Source of the DNA: Sanderia malayensis
Taxonomy: Eukaryota; Cnidaria; Scyphozoa; Semaeostomeae; Pelagiidae
DNA: 64,000 bases
Reading direction: 5' to 3'
Assembly: GCA_013076295.1 (NCBI GenBank)
Contig: RQOL01000618.1
Location: 4,340,001-4,404,000, forward strand
The notes beneath the pieces are model-generated. The model was not told the origin of the DNA and made no database searches. It saw only the letters and a program-made list of their open reading frames with translations. Positions 1-10,995 of this stretch are shown here, piece after piece. A program made the position numbers and the translations under genes. How positions within the stretch are numbered: position 1 is the stretch's first letter; every line of letters starts with the position of its first letter.

Positions 1-3000
1 TGAAAGTGCTGAAAATTTCTGAAAACTCTTATGATACAGCAACAGACAACAGTTTGGCTGACTTAATTGAACAAGACAATCTTGTCCAACTTGAAATCAA
101 CCAATGCATTGTGAAACGTAAGTGATCTTTATAAACTGGCTGAGCACTACAATTTCCTTCATTCTTTGTTAAGGAAGATAATATGTGAATTGAAATAAAA
201 TATATGATTCATATGTGAGTGATAAGTGTAATCATGTCTCCATGTACATCCACATCTTGTCTCTCAGATTGTTTAAGTAAAAGTCTTTTGGCAGCATTCA
301 AAAAGAATTCAAGGATAACACATCTGGCACTGGGAGCCAACAGACTGGGTAACAATCTAACAATGTTCCACGTTGTTCTTCAGTTACAATATTTGCTCGA
401 TTAAGCGCCCTGCCTTGAATAATCGCCCCCTCTCAAATGTATCTTTTTCCATTCCTTGAAGTTGTAACAAGTGCCCCCTCTTTAAATAAGCGCCTCCATT
501 AAAAGTGCTGGCATTAAACGGAATACCTGTTATTGTACTCAAGTGCATGGTTTATGACAACTGGCATTATTTTTATTTCTAAGGTGATGTTGGAATGGTT
601 AAATTGTCAACAGTTCTAACTGAAAAGACGGCCCTGTCATCTCTTCGAACTCTCAATTTATAGTGAGTGACATGAATACTTTCATCTATTTTCCATCTTT
701 ACTCGTCTCATCGCCTCAAACATCGCCTCAAACATGTAGACAGGGTATATAGTCTGACAAACTAACAAACATGCTAATGTTTGTTTTTATGGCTGGAATC
801 GATAGATCAGACCATCAGCTTTCAGAATTCACCGCATACCTTTCCGAAAAACGTTTTGTTTTCACGTGATCGATGACGTCATATTAAGACAAATTTTAAC
901 AATTAAAGTCTGATTACTTTTAACAGGAATGAGATATCAAAATGAAAATTGCATTTCTGGAAACAGCTCAAATAGACCTATCGAATGATATATATTTTTT
1001 TAATTTTTGATGAGATGAGCATTTTGATTGATGACGTCATCGAATTTTTTTCCTCTTCTTTTTGAATAGTTAGTTTGTTTCAATGCCTCATAAATCCATA
1101 TTATCTGATTAGGACGTCTCCTCGTTCACTCCAGTTCGAAAAACGAACACTATAATTGGTGTTTCAAAAAAATTCGCCTGTTTTCGGCACTTTGTTTTCA
1201 CTTTTTGTTGCCAAAACCTGGTCTCGCACATGTTGTTGGTTTATCGCTTTCGAAGTTCGCTCTTTGGAAGTTGTTAGATACAACTTGTCATTTCGGTTTT
1301 ACATGTCTTGAAGTGCAAGCTACTTAAATGCAGCGCAGTTTTGGCACACGGTATACAATAGGCTACGTTAAAAACTTGAAAGAAAAAATCGCTATCAGAT
1401 GAATTTGTCTTTTCTTTACGAAAAGTCGCTTTCCCATTCAGAAGGGCTTGAATCTTTTTATAGACGCACTTAATAAATTCTTTATATTTCATATCGCTCT
1501 CAATCTCTTTTGGCAGTACTGAAGGATGTTCCTTTGCTGTTTTCCTTTTGCATAATGGCTCTCCATCATCTTTTTCAATTACTTCGTCTGCTTCAGAGCC
1601 ATCTGCTCTATTGTTTCTCGATCTCGATTTCTTTCTGCGAATGAGTCAATTAGAGAATTGCTTTGCTATGATCCATTTGGGTGTAATTGTAGATTTGATA
1701 TAATCAATTGTCCAGCCGAAGTTCGCAATGGCTACAGTTATTAACGAATATTTCAAACAATTTCGCCAAATGTAACATTGTAAGTGCACACACTTTATTT
1801 CTGGACACGAAGTCTTGGGATCTGGCAAAAGCAAAGCTGGTGATTTTACTTGATCTTCAAATAATGTTTCATCCGTGTCTCAACACAACTCTCTCTGTTA
1901 CCTCCATTGCACTCTTTGAAAAGGTCGCCCGGCATCTGCTATTGTGTCGTCAGTTAAAACTTCCTCCACCCCTAAATTGCGCATTGGTGCTAGACTGCTC
2001 GGATCCTTGATTGCTCTTTTCAAAACTTTTACATTTCCCACGTTAAACTTGTAGGCAGTTTTATCGCACTCAGTCAAAGCATGTATTTAAGGGAACACTA
2101 TGAAGACATCAGGACCAAACTTTTCAAATATTTTCCTCACATGGATGTATTTTCAAACGCCACGACCTTTCTGTGGGATGCTGTGTCATTCCATAGAACA
2201 GCAAAACGAGAATATCGGTGTCTTTTGCGACAATTTCAGCGGGAGATTTATTAATGGCAGCATGCAGAACAAACCTGGTATATGCTTCTTCGTGGTTGCA
2301 ATTTCGTATTTTCTCAATTCCTTCTCTCCGTATCTTCAACGTGTCTTCTTTGCAAGAAATGACAAGCGGAATATCTTTCTACCCTCGTTGTTTCTGAAAA
2401 AGGAGCTAGCAAGTCGAATAAGACCTTTGTCGACATTGCTGTTGAAGAGCTGAGCCCAATTTTTTCCTTGCAACATTTTTCGGTCAACACTTTCGAGATG
2501 AACTCTGTGAGAAATTTTGCCTGGGCATGTTCAACAGTTTGAGCCAAAGGGCAGGATGTTGCTGTATGTTTGTTTCTTTAAAATAAATTAAAACTCATTA
2601 TTCAGACCCGTACAGATTGGAGCGCAAGGGGGGGGGGCACCAGCCCTCAAATAATTATAAAATTCCTTTCTTCTCAGTAATTGTTCTCCAAACGTTAGTA
2701 TCCCCCAATAATTTGAGTTTTTCTGCAGTCTTTATATTCGAAAATGAAGTGAAAGTTTTGAAAAGAGCAATCAAGGATCCGGGCAGTCTAGCATAAACGC
2801 GCAATTTAGGGGTGTAGAGGAAGTTTTAACTGACGACACAATAGCAGATGCCAGGCGACTTTTTCAAAGAGTGCAATGGAGGTAACAGAGAGAGTTGTGT
2901 TGAGACACGGATGAAACAATATTTGAAGATCAAGTAAAATCATCAGCTTCGCTTTTACCACTTCGTGTTCAGAAATAAAGCGTGTGCACTTACAATGTTA

Positions 3001-4312
3001 CATTTGGGAAAATTGTTTGAAATATTCGTTAACAACAACTGTAGCCATTGCGAACTTCGGCTGGACAATTGATTATATCAAATCTACAATTACACCGAAA
3101 TGGATCATTGCAAAGCAACTCTCTAATTGACTCATTCGCAGAAAGAAATCGAGATCGAGAAACAATAGAGCAGATGGCTCTGAAGCAGACGAAGCAATTG
3201 AAAAAGATGATGGAGAGCCATTATGCGAAAGGAAAACAACAAAGAAACATCCTTCAGTACTGCCATAAGAGATTGAGAGTGAGATGAAATATAAAGAATT
3301 TAGTAAGTGCGTCTATAAAAAGATTCAAGCGCTTCTGAATGGGAAAGCGACATTTCGTCAAGAAAAGACAGATTCGTCTGATAGCGATTTTTTTCTTTTA
3401 GCGATTTTAAAGTTTTAGTTTTTTAACGTAGCCTATTGTATACCGGGTGCCAAAACAGCTATGCTTTTTATAGCTTGCACTTCAAAACATGTAAAACCGA
3501 AAATGATAAGTTGTATCTAACAACTTACAAAGAGCGAACTTCGAAAGCGATAAATCAACAGCATGTGTGAGACCAGGTTATGGCATCAAAAAGTGAAAAT
3601 AAGTGCCCCAAACAGGCGAATGCTTTTGAAAAACCCATTATAGTGTTCTTTTTTCGAACTGGAGTGAACGAGGAGACGTCCTAATGAAATAATTTGGATT
3701 TATGAGACATTGAAACAAACTAACTATTCAAAAATAAGAGGAAAAAAAATCGATGACGTCATCAACCAAAATGCTCATCTCATCAAAAATTAAAAAAATA
3801 TATATCATTCGATAGGTCTATTTGAGATGTTTCCAGAAATGCAATTTTGATTTGATATCTCATTCCTGTTAAAGTAATCACACTTTAATTGTTAAAATTT
3901 GTCTTAATATGACGTCATCGATCACGTGAAAACAAAACATTTTTCGGAAAGGTATGCGGTGAATTCTGAAGGCTGATGGTCTAATCTATCGATTTCAGCC
4001 ATAAAAACAAACATTAGCATGTTTGTTAGTTTGTCAGACTATATGCCCTGTCTAATGCACATGAAAATAATATCGATTTTATTTTATAGTGGCAACTTGA
4101 TTAGCGTGTTATCATTGAGAGAGTTTGCCAACGCCCTGCAGAACTCCGAACGAACTCTAGATGAACTAATAATACATGATAATAAAATTGACCCGAACAT
4201 GCGAGTATACATGCCCATATATAAAGCCATTACTGATCGCGTGAACATACCAATACGTTGGGTTGGGACTGCGTTAATGAATGCCAATGCTGATCACGTA
4301 AGTCAGATGTAA
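1..4312 (+). CDS. Leucine-rich-repeat protein, 3' part (four exons)
   Basis: Exons at 1-117 (5' end outside the window), 268-348, 584-662 and 4090-4312 join in frame with GT-AG borders (phases 1, 1, 2) and end in TAA. The product shows ribonuclease-inhibitor-type leucine-rich repeats: short units such as LxxLxLGANRL and LxTLNLYGNLI separated by helical stretches, then a short non-repeat tail ending HVSQM. Such repeats bind proteins; the particular partner cannot be told from this fragment. It could be an LRRC34-like or NLR-like protein, but without the N-terminus I do not name it. The last intron is 3.4 kb because a fold-back transposon sits in it. The stop lies 15 bp from the end of the convergent GPCR gene, so the 3' UTRs probably overlap. 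Confidence 0.75.
404..515. repeat. Relic of an aagcgccccc-type interspersed repeat
   Basis: Words such as TTAAGCGCCCTG, AATCGCCCCCTC and AATAAGCGCCTCC recur here, at 47540-47600 (AAGTAAGCGCTCCCG, AATAAGCGCCC) and at 59785-59825 (AAGCCCCCTC, AATGCCCCC). They look like decayed copies of one dispersed family. Confidence 0.45.
739..4052. mobile_element. 3.3 kb fold-back DNA transposon with about 1.3 kb inverted arms
   Basis: The left arm (739 to about 2033) reappears inverted at about 2752-4052. The tips read GACAGGGTATATAGTCTG on the left and the complement of GACAGGGCATATAGTCTG on the right. Each tip is flanked by TA (737-738 and 4053-4054), as expected of a TA-target element such as Tc1/mariner relatives. 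The arms differ at scattered positions, so the insertion is not brand new. The unique centre (2034-2751) holds broken reading frames on the minus strand, including a stretch with EEAYTRFVLHA and DTDILVLLF. This resembles the EADTR/DTDVLVLL proteins common near invertebrate transposons. I see no intact transposase. It lies wholly inside an intron of the LRR gene. Confidence 0.85.
2124..2547 (-). pseudogene. Broken transposon-associated reading frame in the fold-back centre
   Basis: Two overlapping minus-strand frames (2547-2314 and 2339-2124) look like pieces of one protein separated by a frameshift. The downstream piece contains NHEEAYTRFVLHA followed by AKDTDILVLLF. That spacing is typical of an XPG/PIN-like family found repeatedly in cnidarian and other invertebrate transposable elements (EADTR then DTDVLVLL). 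The expected Asp of EADTR is Tyr here. No start, stop and length consistent with an active protein can be assembled. The family assignment rests on memory of the motif only. Confidence 0.4.
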
Positions 4313-4327
4313 TTAATTGTCTGTTAT

Positions 4328-5884
4328 TCATGTTTTGATGTGATGAATTTCGCCTGCTTTCCTGTGTACGAGTCTCCTGAAAAGTTTCACGAAACACTGT
4401 CTGAATTCGCGTCTGTACAATAAGTACAAGCATGGATTGACCAAGCAAAAGAGCACAACTAGACAATTACTCAATCTTCTTAGCCAGATAACTTCGTGAT
4501 TTCGTCCGCATGAATACGTAAATCCATACAGAGTAAGCGGCAGATAGCAAATGATAAAACTTGCAATGATCCAAAGACAGAGTGATGATCTTTTTACTTG
4601 GTGATGACGTTGTGGTAGCATTTGCCGGCTCAATCTCGAATTACGAGGCACGTCCAACCATTTTTTACTGCCTCGATCCAACTGCATGCCATAAACCCAA
4701 CCGTTCTTTCTATATCGATGGTTACTGCTGACCAAATCACCATTGCTGATGTTTGTGACATTGATGGTTGGTAAATTTGTGTCTGCGTGAATATGAATAT
4801 GAGCGGTTCTTGATATGTTCGTAGATTCATCGGTCCTTCGTTGAAGACAAACGCTTTGTACATTGTTGGGGTTGGAAGGGCAGTTGGAAACAGCATTTTT
4901 TCGTTTCTGTGTCACCATTCTCCTTTCTCCCTGTTCCTGGCCGTTATTTTCAATGCTAAGACGTTGAATGGCAGGCGTTGAACGATTGTACACATTTGCA
5001 TTTGCTTCGCAATCCAGAATTTCACTACCTCCTGATTGCCGATGACAATTCTTAACAGCCACACCATTAATTGTACAAGAGACGTCGCACATGACTTTGT
5101 TTGATCCATTAAACATCACATTTTGATCTCCTAAACACTTGCATGCTCCCTTTAAACATAAATCATCACCTGATTTCGTCGCATCATTGTTCTCTGGAAG
5201 TACCGATGATGGGTTTACCAACTGATTATTTGCATGTCGCAATCGAATCCGCTCAGAGGGTTGTTGTTGTTGCTCATGTCGAGATTGCGATTGAACTTGC
5301 GAAAACCTCTTGTGTATCGCACGGTATTGCCTCCGCAGCGTCTTGTGGACCTTGGTATTGAGTATCACAATGATCGATGCTCCTGTGCAGAAGAATGCAA
5401 ACAAGACTACGCCTCGAGCTTTCAGTTCCATGATGACACCAGTCATTGCGAGGAGTAGTACATGAAGAGCAACCAGAAACACAGGTATCAACCATGACAA
5501 GATAATCGCACACGTCCTTCTAAACGGTGTTATCAGTGAGAGATATCGCAATGGATATCGTATCGAGATGTATCTTTCTATTGTCAGCAGAACTGTGTTG
5601 ATCATTGATGCGTATATGCTGTAGTAAAAAGGCAATAGTCTGTACATCTTGTATGTGCTTGAATTACCAGCATCAGTACTTAATAACAGTGTAATGTAAA
5701 TTGATCCAGTGAGAGATAAAAACAGATCACTGAGCGCCATCGACACAAGATGTTTATTCTGCTCAATACACAGCAACTTTTTTCTGTACACTACCAAAAT
5801 GGCAACAACGAGAGAGTTCATAAACAGTGACACAACTCCAAATAGCAAACCACTTGCAAGAAATATCTCTCGATGTACGTCCAT
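4328..5884 (-). CDS. Class A (rhodopsin-like) G protein-coupled receptor, intronless
   Basis: This is one open frame of 518 codons; the ATG at 5884 is chosen because upstream in-frame codons lack an ATG. Seven hydrophobic segments carry class A landmarks: MNSLVV in TM1, ALSDL in TM2, ERY at the TM3 end (variant of DRY), SWLIP in TM4, CYLP in TM6 (variant of CWxP) and NPCLY in TM7 (variant of NPxxY). TM5 lacks the usual Pro. I see no Cys pair for the ECL1-ECL2 disulphide, and the third cytoplasmic loop is very long (about 220 residues, rich in Gln, Asn, Ser and Arg). The receptor presumably acts at the plasma membrane through heterotrimeric G proteins; the ligand is unknown. It converges on the LRR gene. 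Confidence 0.9.
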   Translation of the reverse strand: MDVHREIFLASGLLFGVVSLFMNSLVVAILVVYRKKLLCIEQNKHLVSMALSDLFLSLTGSIYITLLLSTDAGNSSTYKMYRLLPFYYSIYASMINTVLLTIERYISIRYPLRYLSLITPFRRTCAIILSWLIPVFLVALHVLLLAMTGVIMELKARGVVLFAFFCTGASIIVILNTKVHKTLRRQYRAIHKRFSQVQSQSRHEQQQQPSERIRLRHANNQLVNPSSVLPENNDATKSGDDLCLKGACKCLGDQNVMFNGSNKVMCDVSCTINGVAVKNCHRQSGGSEILDCEANANVYNRSTPAIQRLSIENNGQEQGERRMVTQKRKNAVSNCPSNPNNVQSVCLQRRTDESTNISRTAHIHIHADTNLPTINVTNISNGDLVSSNHRYRKNGWVYGMQLDRGSKKWLDVPRNSRLSRQMLPQRHHQVKRSSLCLWIIASFIICYLPLTLYGFTYSCGRNHEVIWLRRLSNCLVVLFCLVNPCLYLLYRREFRQCFVKLFRRLVHRKAGEIHHIKT

Positions 5885-5899
5885 CGTTCTCGACAAGCA

Positions 5900-6990
5900 A
5901 AGAGATTCTTCTGTTTAATCTTGCTTTAAAACCGAGTTGTAGAATGTCAAATTTTGCTGCCTCGTCAAATTCTATAAATATATTGCTGTGTTTTGCTGAG
6001 ATCACAGAGTCCTCTTCTCAAGAATTTAATTAGTGGAGAACCGACGAGACATACTGAGCTCTTACGATGTCATAAATAAGTTCACAGTAACACTACAGGT
6101 ACTAATTCTCTACTGGTCCCCTTTGATAAGATATTTTCATCATAACTTTTGCGTGGTTGATTGTTATTTCCAATGTACGCACGGGGTTTTGCATTAGTTG
6201 CTTCTATTAGCAACACATAGCTATTCAAAACTATGTTCAGAACAATGTTAGAAATATACAAACCAATACTTCTTCATAAGATCGATATTTCATCTGTAGT
6301 CCATTATATTTACGATGTCATTCTTGATAAACGTGAAGCCAATGTATTACTTCTATTTCGCTTGTAGCAAGCGATGCTTTCTTTTGTCGCAATCAAAAAC
6401 TCCTATTTCGAACGTAATTCTTACAAAATTTCAGCAAATGTGACAGGTACTTGGCGCAGTTCTAAAATATAAAGTGCTTCAAGAAAAAGCTCATTAACAT
6501 TGATGATGACTTTATTCATTTATCCTATGGACTTCTGGATATCCTTCAAATGATAACATTTGGATATTAAAAAGTGGTATTTTCAATTTGAATTCATAAT
6601 GCCTGGTCATATTTGAACAGGTGAAAAAACACGGTTACAATTGTTATTGCAACTTGGATTATTTACAGAAGACAGAATACATGAACACACTTATAAATAA
6701 CTGTGAGAAAACATCCAAGAGGTTCACATGAAACATCTTAATATTCAACAACGAAAGTAATATGACAAACAACAGCACCAGACTTCTTATAATTGTTTTC
6801 TGAGATCTGGTTTATGCTAATGGCGGCGGTATGCTTTGAATTCTTTCCTCGTAATTTAGAAACATGAAACTAGATGAATCAATTCGATTTTGACCTTCAA
6901 CGAAGCCTCCTTTGGTGTTCCCCATTACGATATACCCCATTCTACCCCCAGCACCACTATAGCTCCGTACAGCTCTGTTATGCACAGGGA
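5900..6990. other. Intergenic, GPCR 5' flank to EXOSC3 3' flank
   Basis: About 1.1 kb of AT-rich sequence without a convincing exon. It must hold the GPCR promoter and the EXOSC3 3' UTR, but I see no clear TATA box or repeat structure. Confidence 0.5.
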
Positions 6991-6997
6991 CATAACT

Positions 6998-8407
6998 TTA
7001 GAATCCCTGTAATTCTTTCATTACTTCGTTGACAATTTTCTTTATCTGCTCATCACTCGCATATTCTGATTTCGTTATAGCATTAGCAATAGCTACGGTG
7101 TTTAAGATGCCGTTTGATTTAATCCATACTCTTCCGTTCAATCCGACAGTAACTTCAAATGGAAAATGCTTACCCAATAGATGCAGTACTAGATAGTCTG
7201 AACGAAGTAATCTGGAAAATGGAAATGTTTAACCTTGGTATTGTTTGTGGTTTAATTTTCAAACAAGTTCAGTGAAAACAAAATACACCTTCGCCTGGCT
7301 TCAAGTCGTCTGCTCTTTTGACTCAAGAAGCCAAAAAAATCATGGATGCATATTATGATAGAAAAACAAAATTAATTGACTTACTTTCTGGCTAATCCAA
7401 TAGATACGACGATAAGAAATCCGCCACTCAGTTGCCCAAGACCATTTGCTTTGCCAGAGCTGTCTATGCACGTAAGTTCGGGTTCCATGTCTTTATTTGC
7501 CAGCGATAGTTTTGCATAAACAATATCACCAATCTGAGAAACAACAAAAGCAATGGTTAATATGATAGCCACGCTTAAATTGAATGCCTACTGAAATAGA
7601 GAAATACATGCCTGAAGATTCGGTCTATTGCGTTTCGTGGCACCATCAAATGATAAATTTCCCAATGCAGCGGGAATGCTTGTGCCAATGTCAACTCTGT
7701 AATTGTCAGCACCTGTCTTTGCTATGATGCCAATAACACTATCACCTTTCACGGCCACATACTGCAAGAGAAATACAAGGAGACAATATAACCCATACAA
7801 TTCAAATATCCCAATGTGCAAAGTGCGCATGCGCATCAATTGTGTCCCCACGTGCAATATAAGAATATAATATCAATGCCAGATTTTCTCTCCAAAGGAT
7901 TGGTCATGCTCTGGTCTTCCTTCAGATCGTACAAATCTTTCGCCTTTTACTAAAGATTTCCGTGGAGGAGGACAACGAAATGAGCCTATAGGCAATTTTT
8001 GTGATGCCCTGCCTTTGGCAGGGTACTAATCAGTGAAATGTTAAAAAATTCTAATGGACAGCTCAGCAGATCCAGTTTTTGGAATTTAAGTTGAAAACAT
8101 TGTCTGTCGGGTTAATCGTCGTATCGTAACTGTTTGAGATGTCTTACTAGATAGGATCAGTCAATAATGTCTCATTGAGGCCATAGGCTCATCAGCTTAA
8201 ATTTGAACTTACTCGCTTTTGATTGCTGTCTATCCAGAATATCTTTGGTTTCTTCGACCTCAAAATGCCAGCTTTGCACGCAAATACCTGTCCATTTTCT
8301 TGTCTTAGGCCAGGTCCTAGCTTAATCTTCTCCTTTTCTTTGGATGTTGGGTCAATTTCTCCCAAAACATCTCCAGGCATCACAACTCTGTTCACCTTGT
8401 CTTCCAT
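6998..8407 (-). CDS. EXOSC3: Exosome component 3 (Rrp40)
   Basis: Exons 8407-8213, 7761-7612, 7533-7385 and 7211-6998 join in frame to a 235-residue protein (human about 275). Family landmarks are [28 protein letters not shown] (S1 domain), [28 protein letters not shown] and SSGKANGLG, followed by a KH-type C-terminal part with [14 protein letters not shown]3 is an RNA-binding cap subunit of the nuclear and cytoplasmic RNA exosome and threads RNA into the core. Compared with human, the N-terminal region is short. Intron 2 begins with GC (CAG|GCATGT); using the nearby GT would create a stop. The gene shares a 135-bp upstream region with TEDC1. Confidence 0.93.
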
Positions 8408-8542
8408 TTTCGAGATTTTGAATTTACAAATCTAAACCACGTGCAACAAACTGAAATAGAGGCTACATAAAGTTATTGCTTTGTCTCAAAGTGAGGTAAA
8501 TTCAAAATAACTGAAAAATTGGCCTAGCCATAAACAAGCAAA
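8408..8542. promoter_or_regulatory. Putative bidirectional promoter, EXOSC3 / TEDC1
   Basis: The two start codons face away from each other and are separated by only 135 bp, so this stretch must contain both start regions unless upstream non-coding exons exist. No TATA box is evident, as is usual for housekeeping head-to-head pairs. Confidence 0.5.
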
Positions 8543-9709
8543 ATGGCGCAGGGAGCAAACATTAAATCTGTAATAGAGAACCTCTGTCTTTTACTAACTG
8601 CAAATGGCGCAAGTAAAATGAATCCAGAGTATTTTAGACAAGCAAAATATGACGAGAACCAAGCCACTAGGCCAATGTGGATATTGAATTATGAAGTCAT
8701 GAACATGGTTGCAAATGAGTCAAGGATATCATCCGAACGTGCAAATGAAAATAATTTGGTAACATTTGTAAAATCAGCATATTTTCAATTGGATTATCGC
8801 TGTAAAGACTTCTACAGTCTGCCAAATGACATGTCTTATGGTAGCAGAGAACTGTTAATTGCATTTGGTTGGTTTATTGCTCAATATGAAGTTTTTGAAG
8901 TGCTAGAGACTCGTTTAGAAACACCTATTTTTGATTTGCTTACTGGTCATGAAGATTCTTCTTTTGGATTAAGAGATGAAGCTTTCACCCAATGTCACGT
9001 AGGAGATCTTGATAGACTGATAGCTCTACAAAGAAAATGCAAACATGAGATGAAAATTATCAAACAAATGTATCGTTATTTTGTAAGATTGATGATCAAA
9101 TTGAAAACAAACATTGAGGAACAGTCACTTACAACGTTGAGAAGTCCCAGCGTTTTAAGCTTTATTCTGTCTGAATGTAAAAAAGATAAAATAACAATGC
9201 TCATGAAACTTCTTGAGAAGGAAAAGACTTTGATTAAATGTTATATTAAATGGTTTCCAAATGAACATCTTCTTTGGAAATGGTTGTCTAGTGTAATTGA
9301 AGAGAAGAAAAAATATTTTAGCCAATTCCAGACAATATTCAATAATGAAGAGTCAACAATAAATATGACACATACGTTTTCCACTAGAGCCAATATTAGT
9401 TCATGGCATAAAATCGATTTGCATGAGAAAATAAAGGAAGAATTAACACACCACAGAGTTCAAAAGCCATGTGCAAATTTGACATTTACCCTTAAAGAAC
9501 TATCTACAATAGAATTGTTTTCTCTTGAAAAAGCAGTTCCTATTGGATCTAAACAGAAATCTGGCTCTGAAAATTCTATCCAGACTTTATGTGATATCCT
9601 TAAAATAATTAAAAATGAAAATATCAATTCTGTTTCATCAGATTCTTTTAATTCTATTAGAGAGGATATTTTAAAAGATGCTATACACCTTCCAATGCCA
9701 AAGCGATAG
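8543..9709 (+). CDS. TEDC1: Tubulin epsilon and delta complex protein 1 (TEDC1-like)
   Basis: This is an intronless frame of 388 residues. The N-terminal part matches the TEDC1 (C14orf80) pattern: an EYFRQAKYDE segment, then a stretch ending in YGSRELLIAFGWFIA, which corresponds to the GSRELLLALSWLLA block of the human protein. The C-terminal half is helical and Lys/Glu-rich without a known catalytic motif. TEDC1 works with TEDC2 and with delta- and epsilon-tubulin at centrioles to keep triplet microtubules stable. The ATG at 8543 is the first in frame. The assignment relies on the conserved N-terminal blocks; the tail is too divergent to judge by eye. Confidence 0.8.
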   Translation: MAQGANIKSVIENLCLLLTANGASKMNPEYFRQAKYDENQATRPMWILNYEVMNMVANESRISSERANENNLVTFVKSAYFQLDYRCKDFYSLPNDMSYGSRELLIAFGWFIAQYEVFEVLETRLETPIFDLLTGHEDSSFGLRDEAFTQCHVGDLDRLIALQRKCKHEMKIIKQMYRYFVRLMIKLKTNIEEQSLTTLRSPSVLSFILSECKKDKITMLMKLLEKEKTLIKCYIKWFPNEHLLWKWLSSVIEEKKKYFSQFQTIFNNEESTINMTHTFSTRANISSWHKIDLHEKIKEELTHHRVQKPCANLTFTLKELSTIELFSLEKAVPIGSKQKSGSENSIQTLCDILKIIKNENINSVSSDSFNSIREDILKDAIHLPMPKR

Positions 9710-10059
9710 TTATCAATATTACTTGGTTTGGTTTTCTAAGAATGAATTTTGTTTTCAATGCTTGGCAATTCTATTTAGTTATATTAATTGGAATATAATA
9801 ACGCTATGATATTTTTGCCTATGATATTATTCAATTGCTGCATGTTCCTTGTTTCAACTTGTTCCAAGGTGCAGATTCCTTCAGTCTGTAAATTATTCAG
9901 ACCACTTGAATTGAATTGCATTGATTGCACCAAATTCAAAATAGGGCCTAAAACGTACCTCTGACCTTTGTACTACATTCACACGCACGTTTGGAAGCTT
10001 GGAAATCGCACATTAATCTTTGTATTTCCTGTCAATAAAAGATTCTTTGATAAGTGAAG

Positions 10060-10995
10060 ATGGATGAGAAAGGTTTGAAAGATTTGCTAAAGCTGACTTT
10101 GAAGCTTTCCGATCAAGAACTGAAAGACTGGTCGGACAATCCAGCTGAACGCTTAGACCCTGAAAGACAGAAATGGCTGCGCGAAACGATAGACCAATTA
10201 CTGAAAAACAGCGATACGCAAATTCTGAAACACTGCTTGGATTGTTTGACAAGCACTGGTGCAGAAGAAACAAACGAAGAAAATCTGGAGTCGAAATCAA
10301 AAGCTCTGGACGAAATCCATAATCTTCTTGATTTGGATTCAAATGCAACGGATTTGAATTTAATGGGTGGTATCTATATCGTGACAAGTTACCTGAAAAG
10401 TCAATACAGTTCTTTGCGATGGAGAGCAGCTGAGATCATAGCAGATGTCACTCAGAATAAACCGGTCTGTCAAGAGGTGGTCGTAAAAGCCAACACCATA
10501 CCTCGACTCGTCGAAATCTTGAAAACAGATGAAGTTGATTTGGTGAAAGTGAAGGCTCTGTACGCATTATCCTGCGCAACAAGGCACTTCTCTCCAGCTC
10601 TCACTGTTTTCCTCCAATCCGATGGTGTTGCAGCTTTGCTTGAAAGTCTGAAAAGCAACTTTGAAAAACTGAGAACAAAAGCAGCTTTCATGTTGATTAA
10701 TTTGATTAATGAAGATGAAACTGTGGTTTCCAGGTATCCATTATCAGAAATCATACCATTACTGATCTCCATTCTCAAAGGCAAGCACAGCAGCTCGCAT
10801 GAACACATAACTTGTCTTCTCTCTGTTCTTGTTGCAAAAAATAAAGAAGCCATCCTGTTGTGCAGATCCCCTGAATATGGTTTGAAGAAATTGTTATCAG
10901 ATAAACAAGCAGAATTATCTAAAGTTGATAAAGAAGCTCACCAAGAAGAGATAATGTATTGTAATGAAGTATTAAAGATTTGTTTTTCTTCATAA
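10060..10995 (+). CDS. HSPBP1: Hsp70-binding protein 1 (HSPBP1/Fes1-like nucleotide exchange factor)
   Basis: An intronless frame of 311 residues from the ATG at 10060; the two codons before it are GTG AAG, not a start. The protein is an all-helical armadillo-type repeat protein. It contains ALDEIHNLLDLDSNATDLN, then SLRWRAAEIIADVTQNKP, then VKVKALYALSCATRHF, blocks characteristic of HSPBP1 (human equivalents LRWRAAQLIGTCSQN and VRVKALFAISCLVRE). It acts in the cytosol by wrapping the Hsp70 nucleotide-binding lobe and releasing ADP. The length agrees with animal HSPBP1 proteins (about 310-360). Antisense open frames across it are shadows. Confidence 0.93.
   Translation: MDEKGLKDLLKLTLKLSDQELKDWSDNPAERLDPERQKWLRETIDQLLKNSDTQILKHCLDCLTSTGAEETNEENLESKSKALDEIHNLLDLDSNATDLNLMGGIYIVTSYLKSQYSSLRWRAAEIIADVTQNKPVCQEVVVKANTIPRLVEILKTDEVDLVKVKALYALSCATRHFSPALTVFLQSDGVAALLESLKSNFEKLRTKAAFMLINLINEDETVVSRYPLSEIIPLLISILKGKHSSSHEHITCLLSVLVAKNKEAILLCRSPEYGLKKLLSDKQAELSKVDKEAHQEEIMYCNEVLKICFSS

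Noticed and set aside
1274..1492. 72-codon frame and its mirrored counterpart at 3280-3520
   Set aside because: Both are in the arms of the fold-back element; the frames differ between arms by stops and indels, so no conserved product.
10470..10853. 127-codon minus-strand frame
   Set aside because: It lies antisense to the well-supported HSPBP1-like gene and has no coding-like composition of its own.
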